The notes beneath the pieces are model-generated. The model searched no databases. It was not told the DNA's origin and worked only from the letters and a program-made list of their open reading frames with translations. Shown here piece by piece: positions 7,722 through 13,773 of a stretch of 21,565 bases of DNA; position 1 is the first letter of the stretch, and each line of letters begins with the position of its first letter. The position numbers and the translations under genes were made by a program. The stretch is from an uncultured bacterium (GTDB taxonomy: Bacteria; Actinomycetota; Coriobacteriia; Coriobacteriales; Coriobacteriaceae): NCBI GenBank assembly GCA_905216075.1, contig CAJMSO010000007.1, positions 1 to 21,565 of the forward strand. The letters are read 5' to 3'.

Positions 7722-7755
7722 CAGGGCGGACGCCGGTCTACAGCGCCCGCCCCTG
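7722..7755 (-). other. intra-operon hairpin between lipoprotein and permease genes
   Basis: Arms CAGGGCGG-A-CGC and GCG-C-CCGCCCCTG pair with one mismatch and one bulge; loop of about 9 bases. On the minus strand it follows the lipoprotein stop codon (7823) and precedes the permease (7619). No U-run follows, so it is more likely an mRNA-stabilising stem or partial attenuator than a full terminator. The remainder of the roughly 200-base gap shows nothing else. Confidence 0.5.
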
Positions 7756-7822
7756 TGGCTCAGATATTGAATAACGCAGCTAAAGCGCGAGCACGGGCTC
7801 TAGACGCATGCCGCGTATAGCA

Positions 7823-8803
7823 TTACGCGTCCAGAGCGGAAAGGTCGATGCCCAGGGCCTCGGCCATCTCGTCGTTCTTGACGACGACCAGGTCCTTGCT
7901 CGAGAGGTGCTTGATAGGCATGTCTTCGGGCTTGGCCTCGCCCTTCAGACTCTTGACGGCCATCTCGCCCGCGGCGTAGCCCAGATCCTCGTAATTGATG
8001 GAGAGGGTGAACAGGCCGCCGGCCATGCACATACCCTCCTCGCCAGTCACGAAGGGAAGCTTGTTTTCCTTGCAGATCTGGCCGACCTGCGAGGCACCCG
8101 CGGCGATGGTGTTGTCGGTGGGGGAGTACAGCGCGTCGACCTTGCCCACGGCAGACTCGACGACGGACTGAATCTCGTTGGAGCTCGAGACGGTGAAGTC
8201 AGTGTACTCGAGGCCCAGCTTGTCGAGCTCCTTCTTGGCGGCCTTGATCTGGACGTCGGAGTTGGACTCGGCGGTGCAGTAGAGCAGGCCGACCTTTTTA
8301 ACGTCGGGCAGGACCTTCTGCATCATCTCGAGCTGCTCGGCGACCGGGGTGAGGTCGGAAGCGCCCGTGACGTTGGTGCCGGGCTTGTCGTTGTCCTGGA
8401 CCAGGCCGGAGGCGGCGTAGTCGGTGATGGCGCAGCCCACGATGGGGATATCGGCCGTGGCACCGGCGGCAGCCTGCGCGGCGGGCGTGGCGATGGCATA
8501 AATCAGGTTGACGTTGTCGCCCACAAACTTGTCGGCAATGGACTTACACGTGGACTGGTCGTTCTGGGCGTTCTTCTGGTCGATCTTGACCTTAAGGCCG
8601 CTCTCCTTGATGGCCTTGACAAAGCCGTCGTTGGCGGCATCGAGTGCGGAGTGCTCGGTGAGCTGCAGAACGCCGATGGTGTAGTCGGAACCGGCGGCAG
8701 CAGAGCCGGAGCCAGAGTTGCCGCCGCATCCGGCGAGCGGGGCGAGCGCGAGCAGGCCGGCGGAGACCAGAAGGCTCCTGCGGCTGATGGTGATGTCCTT
8801 CAT
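7823..8803 (-). CDS. ABC transporter substrate-binding lipoprotein (TrpX-like, ABC_sub_bind)
   Basis: A 326-residue lipoprotein. The start at 8803 is preferred over an upstream in-frame one because GGGGG lies just before it and the signal peptide then begins normally. The signal reads SRRSLL, a hydrophobic stretch and the lipobox LAGC with Cys26, so it is anchored to the outer face of the membrane; the twin arginine could suggest Tat export. The mature part has the two-lobed ABC_sub_bind pattern: YTIGVLQLTEHSALDAA, IPIVGCAITDYAASGLV, KKVGLLYCTAESNSD and ALYSPTDNTIAAG. It captures the ligand for the downstream permease and ATPase. Relatives bind tryptophan or tyrosine, but specificity is not assigned here. 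It is the first gene of the operon. Confidence 0.92.
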   Translation of the reverse strand: MKDITISRRSLLVSAGLLALAPLAGCGGNSGSGSAAAGSDYTIGVLQLTEHSALDAANDGFVKAIKESGLKVKIDQKNAQNDQSTCKSIADKFVGDNVNLIYAIATPAAQAAAGATADIPIVGCAITDYAASGLVQDNDKPGTNVTGASDLTPVAEQLEMMQKVLPDVKKVGLLYCTAESNSDVQIKAAKKELDKLGLEYTDFTVSSSNEIQSVVESAVGKVDALYSPTDNTIAAGASQVGQICKENKLPFVTGEEGMCMAGGLFTLSINYEDLGYAAGEMAVKSLKGEAKPEDMPIKHLSSKDLVVVKNDEMAEALGIDLSALDA

Positions 8804-8835
8804 ATCATTACCCCCAGTATAAAAATGGCTGGAAA

Positions 8836-8861
8836 CACTGCACTGGGACAAAGTGCAAGTG
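8836..8861. promoter_or_regulatory. inverted repeat in the ABC operon leader
   Basis: TGCACT (8839-8844) and AGTGCA (8852-8857), 7-base loop GGGACAA, extended by CAC/GTG around one bulged base. It lies just downstream of the candidate -10, overlapping the expected transcription start. It could be a repressor operator or a leader stem. Confidence 0.45.
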
Positions 8862-8863
8862 GA

Positions 8864-8894
8864 ACTATAGTAGCGCTGATGTCCATTTTTACAA
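8864..8894 (-). promoter_or_regulatory. candidate promoter of the ABC transporter operon
   Basis: On the minus strand TTGTAA (8889-8894) is followed after 16 bases by TACTAT (8867-8872), with an overlapping TATAGT (8864-8869) at 19 bases. Position relative to the lipoprotein start at 8803 gives a leader of about 50 bases. The match is moderate. Confidence 0.4.
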
Positions 8895-8963
8895 CAGCCT
8901 GGCGGGTTTTTTAATACAGAATCGGATGGGCGGTACGGGTAGTCGAATGGGCGGCGGAGGGTC

Positions 8964-9749
8964 TTATGCGGCGGAGGAGGCGTCGTCCTCGTCTAGGGCG
9001 GCGAAGAGCTTCTTGCCGTCGAGGAGACGTGTGGTGACGTTTCTCATTCGGCCAATCTCTACGGTACGCAACGTGTCATCGGCGCCTCGGGCGTCGTAGA
9101 CCGTTCCCAGCAGATACGAGATGCCATCGCGCTGCCTGATGGCAAAGGGACGGAGTGTCATCCGTGCTGCTTCGGTTTCGCCACGCGTCGTGACGCTCGA
9201 AATATCAAAACTCACCGTGGTTCCGTGGTCGATGGCCTGCTCGACGAGCTCGCACGTGTCGATGCGCTTGATGGGCGTGCGTGTTGCCTTGGTAGCCTTG
9301 CTGCCTGCGCTTGGAGCAGGTTCGGGTGTATCGAGATAGCCGCGAACGTCGGCACTCGCCATGGCAACTAAGTGCTGCGCCATGCTCTTGCGGATGGCGA
9401 TAGGCGTGGAGCGGTTGCGCATGACCATGCCGTGAAGCCGGATGATCTCCTCGTCGGTGAGTGGACGGGTCAAGAGCCGATACCCCACGCCGCGCTTGTA
9501 TTCAATCTCATATCCGGCATGGCGAAGCGCGGAGATGGCGGTGTAGATGCTGCGCCGCGCCGCCGAGATGGGCATGCGGGCGGGGTCGTCGGGATGGGCG
9601 AGGCGCCGGATCAACTCATCGGAAAGCATGGCCTTGTCCTCGCCGGTGTTTTCGCTTAATAGTTGCAGGATGCGAACGGCGCGATAGGCTGCCATCGAGG
9701 CGGCGCCCCTCGTCGTGGTGTCGTAGGTTTCAACAGCGGCTTCGGTCAT
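8964..9749 (-). CDS. helix-turn-helix regulator with degenerate WYL domain
   Basis: A 261-residue probable transcription regulator. Start at 9749: AAAGGA lies 10 bases upstream, while an in-frame GTG at 9758 would sit on the ribosome site. Residues about 20-93 form a winged helix (AYRAVRILQLLSEN, then ARRSIYTAISALRHAGYEIEYKRGVGY). Residues about 165-240 resemble a WYL ligand-sensing domain (LRPFAIRQRDGISYLLGTVYDA), with Ser in place of the name-giving Trp. Such proteins often respond to nucleic acid or small ligands. Targets are unknown. The transporter operon downstream on the same strand is a candidate, but nothing in the sequence proves it. A low-complexity Ala/Ser/Thr/Pro linker (about 140-160) joins the two domains. 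Confidence 0.82.
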   Translation of the reverse strand: MTEAAVETYDTTTRGAASMAAYRAVRILQLLSENTGEDKAMLSDELIRRLAHPDDPARMPISAARRSIYTAISALRHAGYEIEYKRGVGYRLLTRPLTDEEIIRLHGMVMRNRSTPIAIRKSMAQHLVAMASADVRGYLDTPEPAPSAGSKATKATRTPIKRIDTCELVEQAIDHGTTVSFDISSVTTRGETEAARMTLRPFAIRQRDGISYLLGTVYDARGADDTLRTVEIGRMRNVTTRLLDGKKLFAALDEDDASSAA

Positions 9750-9866
9750 CGTGCCCACGTCCTTTCCGTTTTGGGTGGCGACGGTATGGAGCCTAGGACG
9801 TGGGGCTTTCCCAGGGGCGCAGGGCGCTCTGGGCGGTCGGTAGTCGTCGGCAAACGGTGGGTCGAG

Positions 9867-9929
9867 TTTTCAACAGCCCTGCTCAACTGACCAAAAACTT
9901 GCCAAAAGCTTGACGGATGCTGTTGAAAA
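9867..9929. repeat. 63-bp element bounded by 11-bp inverted repeats
   Basis: TTTTCAACAGC (9867-9877) and GCTGTTGAAAA (9919-9929) are perfect complements separated by 41 bases. The interior has two near-identical direct copies, CCAAAAACTTG and CCAAAAGCTTG. It lies between the asnS terminator and the regulator gene. The rest of this 259-base gap (9750-10008) shows only the asnS terminator. Confidence 0.5.
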
Positions 9930-9930
9930 A

Positions 9931-9962
9931 AAGCGTCTCTCGACCGATGTCGAGAGACGCTT
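9931..9962 (-). terminator. intrinsic terminator of asnS
   Basis: A perfect 13-bp stem, AAGCGTCTCTCGA (9931-9943) with TCGAGAGACGCTT (9950-9962), 6-base loop. On the minus strand it ends in a long T-run (TTTTTT), 46 bases past the asnS stop codon. Confidence 0.93.
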
Positions 9963-10008
9963 ATGCGATGAGCGTTGGCGTGTGGCGACGCGAGCTAGCG
10001 TCCGACGA

Positions 10009-11412
10009 TTAGAAGTCGGCGTTGCCCACGGTGCGCGGGTGCGGCAGGACGTCGCGGATGTTGCCCACGCCGGTCAGATACATGACCAAGCGCTCGAAGC
10101 CCAGACCGTAGCCGGCGTGCTTGCAGGAACCGTAGCGGCGCAGGTCAAGGTAGTACTTGTACTGCTCGGGATTCATGCCCAGGTCCTTGATGCGGGCCTC
10201 GAGCAGATCTAGGCGCTCCTCGCGCTGGGAGCCGCCGATAATCTCGCCGATACCGGGAACCAGGCAGTCGGCGGCGGCGACGGTCTTGCCGTCCTCGTTC
10301 ATGCGCATGTAGAACGCCTTGATCTCGGCCGGGTAGTCGGTCACGAAGGTCGGGCGCTTAAAGTGCTCCTCGGTCAGGAAGCGCTCGTGCTCGGTCTGCA
10401 AGTCGATGCCCCAGCTGACGGGGTAATCAAACTGGTGGCCAGCAGCGACTGCCTGCTCCAGGATCTCGACGGCCTCGGTGTAGGTAACGCGGGCAAAGTC
10501 GGAGTTGGCGACATGGTCCAGGCGCTCGAGCAGACCCTTGTCCACAAACTTGTTGAGCATATTGAGCTCGTCGGGGCAGGTTGCCATGACGTCCTTGAGG
10601 ACATACTTGAGCATGGCCTCGGCGTTATCCATGTAGTCGTTAAGGTCGGCGAAGGCCATCTCGGGCTCGATCATCCAAAACTCGGCGGCGTGGCGCGTGG
10701 TGTTGGAGTTCTCGGCACGGAAAGTGGGGCCAAAGGTGTACACGTCGCCAAAGGCCATGGCAAAGTTCTCGGCATTGAGCTGGCCGGACACGGTGAGGCT
10801 CGCATGCTTGCCAAAGAAGTCCTGGCTCCAGTCGACCTCGCCGGACTCGGTGAGGGGCGGATTTTTGGGGTCGAGTGTGGTCACGCGGAACATCTCGCCG
10901 GCGCCCTCGCAGTCACTCGTGGTGATGATGGGGGTGTTGACGTAGACAAAACCCTGCTCCTGGAAGAAGCGGTGGATGGCGGCAGCCGCGACAGAGCGGA
11001 TGCGGAACACGGCGCGGAACAGGTTGGTGCGCGGGCGCAGGTGCTGCTGGGTGCGCAGGAACTCGACGGTTGCGCGCTTCTTCTGCAGCGGGTAATCCGG
11101 GGCGCTCGTGCCCTCGACCTCGATGGAAGTGGCAGAAAGCTCGAAAGGCTGGGGCGCATCGGGGGTCAGTTTGACGGTGCCGGTGCAAATGAGTGCGGCC
11201 GAGACGTTTTGATGGGCGATCTCGTCGTAGTTGTCGAGTGCCTCGCGGTTCATGACGACCTGCAGGTCGCGGAAGCAGCTGCCGTCGTTGAGCGTAACAA
11301 AGCCAAAGTTCTTCATGTCGCGGACGGACTTGACCCAGCCGGCGACGGTGACGGTCTGGCCGCCGAGCGACTCGGCATCGGCATAGAGCTGCGCGATTTT
11401 GGTGCGGTTCAC
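10009..11412 (-). CDS. asnS: asparaginyl-tRNA synthetase
   Basis: A 467-residue class IIb synthetase that charges tRNA-Asn with asparagine. The N-terminal OB fold (about 20-105) includes TVAGWVKSVRDMKNFGFVTL. Catalytic motif 2 is in FGPTFRAENSNTTRHAAEFW (about 227-246), and motif 3 is in GLGFERLVMYLTGVGNIRD near 436-455, where E440 and R441 lie. I choose the GTG at 11412: GGGAGG sits four bases upstream, and the protein then begins NRTKIAQLY at the usual family length. Upstream in-frame ATGs at 11424 and 11448 lack ribosome sites, and the first is part of the ATGGGAGG string. It appears monocistronic, with a terminator behind it. Confidence 0.97.
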   Translation of the reverse strand: MNRTKIAQLYADAESLGGQTVTVAGWVKSVRDMKNFGFVTLNDGSCFRDLQVVMNREALDNYDEIAHQNVSAALICTGTVKLTPDAPQPFELSATSIEVEGTSAPDYPLQKKRATVEFLRTQQHLRPRTNLFRAVFRIRSVAAAAIHRFFQEQGFVYVNTPIITTSDCEGAGEMFRVTTLDPKNPPLTESGEVDWSQDFFGKHASLTVSGQLNAENFAMAFGDVYTFGPTFRAENSNTTRHAAEFWMIEPEMAFADLNDYMDNAEAMLKYVLKDVMATCPDELNMLNKFVDKGLLERLDHVANSDFARVTYTEAVEILEQAVAAGHQFDYPVSWGIDLQTEHERFLTEEHFKRPTFVTDYPAEIKAFYMRMNEDGKTVAAADCLVPGIGEIIGGSQREERLDLLEARIKDLGMNPEQYKYYLDLRRYGSCKHAGYGLGFERLVMYLTGVGNIRDVLPHPRTVGNADF

Positions 11413-11416
11413 GTAT

Positions 11417-11422
11417 CCTCCC
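11417..11422 (-). promoter_or_regulatory. ribosome binding site deciding the asnS start
   Basis: GGGAGG lies four bases before the GTG at 11412. It overlaps an upstream in-frame ATG (11424), so that ATG would be read only if ribosomes ignored the site. Confidence 0.65.
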
Positions 11423-11524
11423 ATAACGGTTGAATGATAGTTATCCATACAGTTCGATATTCTAGCAGCTCGGCTCATTTGGGCTATACAGATAAAGCAT
11501 TGGCGGGATGGTTTTTCAAACGAA

Positions 11525-11556
11525 AAGCGCCCGCGGCCAAATGGTCGCGGGCGCTT
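11525..11556 (-). terminator. intrinsic terminator of the PTS IIA gene
   Basis: A 14-bp stem, AAGCGCCCGCGGCC (11525-11538) with GGTCGCGGGCGCTT (11543-11556), including one G-T wobble, loop AAAT. On the minus strand it is followed by TTCGTTTG. It lies about 40 bases beyond the stop codon at 11594. The rest of the gap up to asnS (11412) shows only a weak possible -10, TAGAAT, on the minus strand at 11459-11464. Confidence 0.9.
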
Positions 11557-11593
11557 GACGAGGTGCCTTTTGGCTGTGTGGCGCGGGGCCTGG

Positions 11594-12157
11594 CTACTTG
11601 GTCTTGGCAACCAGCAGCGGGTCGCCAAGCTTGACGAGCGGGTTGCCGCCGATAAGCGTTCCAGACTCGCCGACATGGTCGATGCTCTTAAGACGATCGA
11701 GCTCGGAGACGATGACGGTCACGATGTCCTCGTGACCAGCGGCCTTAATGGCCTCGCGGTCGAAGCTGATGAGCGGCTGGCCTGCCTTGACCACATCGCC
11801 CATCTCGACAAAGCGGGCAAAACCCTTGCCGTTCATTTCCACGGTGCCCAGGCCAACATGGATGAACACGCGCAGGCCGTCCTCGGTAATCATGCCGATG
11901 GAGTGGTTGGTGACGGTGGTGGCGCCGATGCGGCCGTTGGCGGGCGCATAGATGGTGCCGGTAATGGGCTCGATGCCATAGCCCTGGCCAAGCATGCCCG
12001 AGGCGATCGTCTCGTCGGGAACCTCGTTCAGGTTGACGAGCACGCCGTTGACGGGGGCATAGATGACGCCTTCGCGGGTGGCGAAGCTTGCTGCGGGCGG
12101 AACGGACGCCTCGCCGGTCGAGGTGAAGGTGGACTTAAGCGAATCGAGCAGACCCAT
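11594..12157 (-). CDS. PTS glucose-type IIA protein
   Basis: A 187-residue soluble phosphocarrier. The start at 12157 has GGAGG five bases upstream. The domain matches IIA-Glc: VIYAPVNGVLVNLNEVPD, GIEPITGTIYAPANGRIG, then H85 in TNHSIG and H100 in VFIHVGLGTVEMNGKGF, the two active-site histidines. It would take phosphate from HPr and pass it to an IIB domain. No IIB, IIC, HPr or EI gene lies nearby, so it is a stand-alone IIA that must serve a transporter encoded elsewhere and may have a regulatory role as in other IIA-Glc proteins. It is slightly longer than the E. coli protein because of a Ser/Thr/Pro-rich N-terminal extension. It is flanked by its own terminator and a palindrome in the upstream region. 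Confidence 0.94.
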   Translation of the reverse strand: MGLLDSLKSTFTSTGEASVPPAASFATREGVIYAPVNGVLVNLNEVPDETIASGMLGQGYGIEPITGTIYAPANGRIGATTVTNHSIGMITEDGLRVFIHVGLGTVEMNGKGFARFVEMGDVVKAGQPLISFDREAIKAAGHEDIVTVIVSELDRLKSIDHVGESGTLIGGNPLVKLGDPLLVAKTK

Positions 12158-12204
12158 AGTTGCCTCCAACTTAAATAGGCGCATATCGCGCGTTTGGTTT
12201 GCCG

Positions 12205-12214
12205 GAAACGTTTC
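12205..12214. promoter_or_regulatory. GAAACGTTTC palindrome upstream of the IIA gene
   Basis: A perfect 10-bp palindrome about 48 bases before the IIA start. TTGACC, a good -35 on the minus strand, lies at 12233-12238, so the palindrome would fall near the -10/start region. The form is reminiscent of operators for LacI/CcpA-type repressors (central CG). The regulator is unknown. Confidence 0.45.
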
Positions 12215-12353
12215 ATATGTGTTTCGCGGCTTGGTCAACGCCCCCTATTCTACGCTGCTCGCGATACCTCTGAGCTGGGATTATGTGATATATCAGTTGG
12301 AGGGAAACTTATTGCCGGAGTGTTTCTGCGCCACGGGTTCAAGTGGGGTACGC

Positions 12354-12381
12354 TTGAAGGCGAAAAACAAGGGCGCATAAT
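12354..12381 (+). promoter_or_regulatory. candidate promoter of the alpha/beta hydrolase gene
   Basis: TTGAAG (12354-12359), 16-base spacer, CATAAT (12376-12381). Transcription would start near 12388, leaving a leader of only about 13 bases that is almost entirely the ribosome site GAAGGGA. The sequence between 12239 and 12353 shows no further clear element. Confidence 0.5.
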
Positions 12382-12400
12382 TTGCGCGAAGGGAGCACAT

Positions 12401-13300
12401 ATGATTGTCGAGAACCATGCGCTGTGGGGCGAGGAGCCGACCGAGGATTATCCGGCGACGTTTACGTATTTGGGTGCCGAGCCGTTGCCCGATAAACCGA
12501 ATGGCCGCCGCCCCGCGGTGATTATCTGTGGCGGAGGCGGGTTTACACATATCGCTCCGCACGAGCAGGACCCGGTGGCGTTTGCATTTTTGGACCGCGG
12601 CTACCAGGCCTTTGTGCTCAACTATGTCACGAGTTCTACGGGTGACGTGAGCTTTCCGCACCCCCAGGCAGATCTTGCCAAGATGGTCGCCACGGTGCGC
12701 GCCAACGCCGACGAGTGGCATGTCGATCCTAAGCGCGTGTGCGTCGTGGGCTTTTCTGCTGGTGGCATGATTTGCGCCTCGCTGGCAACACAGTGGAAGA
12801 CCGGCCCCTTTGCGGCACTTGCCGGGGCGCGTCCGGACGACATTCGTCCCGATGCCGTGGTGCTGGGCTATCCATTGCTCGACTTTGCCTATGTGCGCGA
12901 CATACAGACGCGCGATCCGCGCATTGACTTGCGTGTGCCAAAGACGGGCGGCAAGACGGGGCGCGATTTGCTCAACGACTACCTGTCGATGGTGACGGGC
13001 GGCGAGGCAACTGACGAGCATCTGGCCGACATCTGCCCCACCACGCATGTTTCGCGTCAGATGCCACCGACCTTTGTGTGGGGCGTGTCCGACGACAAGA
13101 CGGCGCCGATTGCGCAGGTCTACCCGTTTGCCCAACGCATGGCGGAGGAGGGCGTCGCTTGCGAGATGCACGTCTTTGACCAGGGAGGTCACGGCCTTTC
13201 ACTCGGCAACGCCAACACCGCGGTCGACAACGAGGACAAACAGGTGGCGGTCCGCCCTTGGATTCGCCTAGCCTTCCGCTTCCTGGAGCGCCATCTGTAA
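12401..13300 (+). CDS. alpha/beta hydrolase, acetyl esterase-like
   Basis: A 299-residue cytoplasmic hydrolase. The ATG at 12401 follows GAAGGGAG. The oxyanion-hole strand reads VIICGGGGFTH (40-50). The nucleophile elbow is GFSAGG with Ser119. Asp231 or Asp232 (VSDDKTAP) and His264 (GGHGLS) complete the triad. The layout resembles the BD-FAE/Axe-like group of carbohydrate esterases often annotated as acetylxylan or acetyl esterases. The substrate is not determined, but an acyl-sugar or small ester is plausible. Without a signal peptide it would act on imported substrate. It is transcribed away from the IIA gene and ends in a long hairpin terminator. It is probably a single-gene unit. Confidence 0.88.
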   Translation: MIVENHALWGEEPTEDYPATFTYLGAEPLPDKPNGRRPAVIICGGGGFTHIAPHEQDPVAFAFLDRGYQAFVLNYVTSSTGDVSFPHPQADLAKMVATVRANADEWHVDPKRVCVVGFSAGGMICASLATQWKTGPFAALAGARPDDIRPDAVVLGYPLLDFAYVRDIQTRDPRIDLRVPKTGGKTGRDLLNDYLSMVTGGEATDEHLADICPTTHVSRQMPPTFVWGVSDDKTAPIAQVYPFAQRMAEEGVACEMHVFDQGGHGLSLGNANTAVDNEDKQVAVRPWIRLAFRFLERHL

Positions 13301-13329
13301 GAGTCTCGGCATCCCAGCCCTTCAATAAC

Positions 13330-13402
13330 TTGCGGTGAAATAGTTCCTATCTGGGGCATCAACCAGTCCATCCAGGAACTATTCCACCGCAACTTCGTTT
13401 TT
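13330..13402 (+). terminator. long hairpin terminator, repeat copy 1
   Basis: A 19-bp stem, 13330-13348 with 13374-13392, one A-C mismatch, followed by CTTCGTTTTTG. It starts 30 bases past the hydrolase stop codon. Positions 13373-13395 are identical, base for base, to 17512-17534 in the second copy. The loop is unrelated to that of copy 2. Confidence 0.75.
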
Positions 13403-13414
13403 GATGCCCCGCCC

Positions 13415-13614
13415 GGAAACTGCGTCCCAGTTTTGCCTTTCAAGGTGGGACGCAGTTTCCCATAGGGCCTCGACTGGGAAAGTGCGTCCCGTTTCGAGTG
13501 GGGATTCCGGGATGCATTTTCCGTAAGAGGCCTGTTTGGGAAACCATATCCCGTTTCGAGCCAGAATTCTGGGATGTAGTTTCCCCGAGAGGCCTCATCG
13601 GGAAACTATGGCCC
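13415..13614. repeat. tandem array of palindromic 62-bp units
   Basis: Left arms begin at 13415, 13477, 13539 and 13601, an exact 62-bp period. Each unit has a 14-nt left arm (GGAAAC-type, ending in TCCC or GCCC), an 18-nt loop, a 14-nt right arm (GGGAnnnnnTTTCC) and a 16-nt spacer containing RGGCCT. Unit 1 is perfectly paired (GGAAACTGCGTCCC). Unit 2 pairs with two G-U wobbles on the plus strand. Unit 3 has one mismatch and one wobble. The fourth has only its left arm. The array fills the gap between the hydrolase terminator and the feoAB control region. No protein is likely here. Confidence 0.85.
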
Positions 13615-13697
13615 TGAACTCTCCTGCCTGTCCCCATTGCGCCAATCTGCTGATTGAACGTCGTTGTGTGTTCACGCTATCATGCATGGTTACAATT

Positions 13698-13731
13698 GGT
13701 TAGCCATGGCAAACGGTTAGCCATGGTGAAC
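13698..13731 (+). promoter_or_regulatory. two abutting 17-bp operator-like repeats upstream of feoAB
   Basis: GGTTAGCCATGGCAAAC (13698-13714) is followed directly by GGTTAGCCATGGTGAAC (13715-13731). Each is also nearly palindromic, GTTnnCCATGGnnAAC. A possible -10 TACAAT lies at 13691-13696. The position 43 bases before the feoAB start suggests binding by a metal-responsive repressor of the DtxR/IdeR kind, though the sequence is not the classical DtxR box. Confidence 0.6.
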
Positions 13732-13773
13732 ATAAATACAACGCCCTGTGGGCGCCGGGGGAGGAACACGGAC

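Noticed and set aside
8885..8912. Plus-strand terminator (GGCGGGTTTTTT)
   Set aside because: A T-run is present but I could not find the matching left arm upstream, and no plus-strand gene ends here.
12293..13192. Minus-strand 299-codon frame opposite the alpha/beta hydrolase
   Set aside because: The plus-strand frame has the Ser-Asp-His triad and a ribosome site; the minus frame has neither.
13415..13614. CRISPR array
   Set aside because: The period is regular, but arms alternate in orientation, the loops and spacers are partly conserved instead of unique, and no cas gene is present.
13440..13637. Minus-strand open frame across the palindromic array
   Set aside because: Its sequence is just the translated repeats (arms recur every 62 bp), with no ribosome site or plausible protein.
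13654..13773. Upstream extension of feoAB from the ATG at 13654
   Set aside because: It would translate the operator repeats and candidate -10; no ribosome site precedes it, whereas GGAGG precedes the GTG at 13774.
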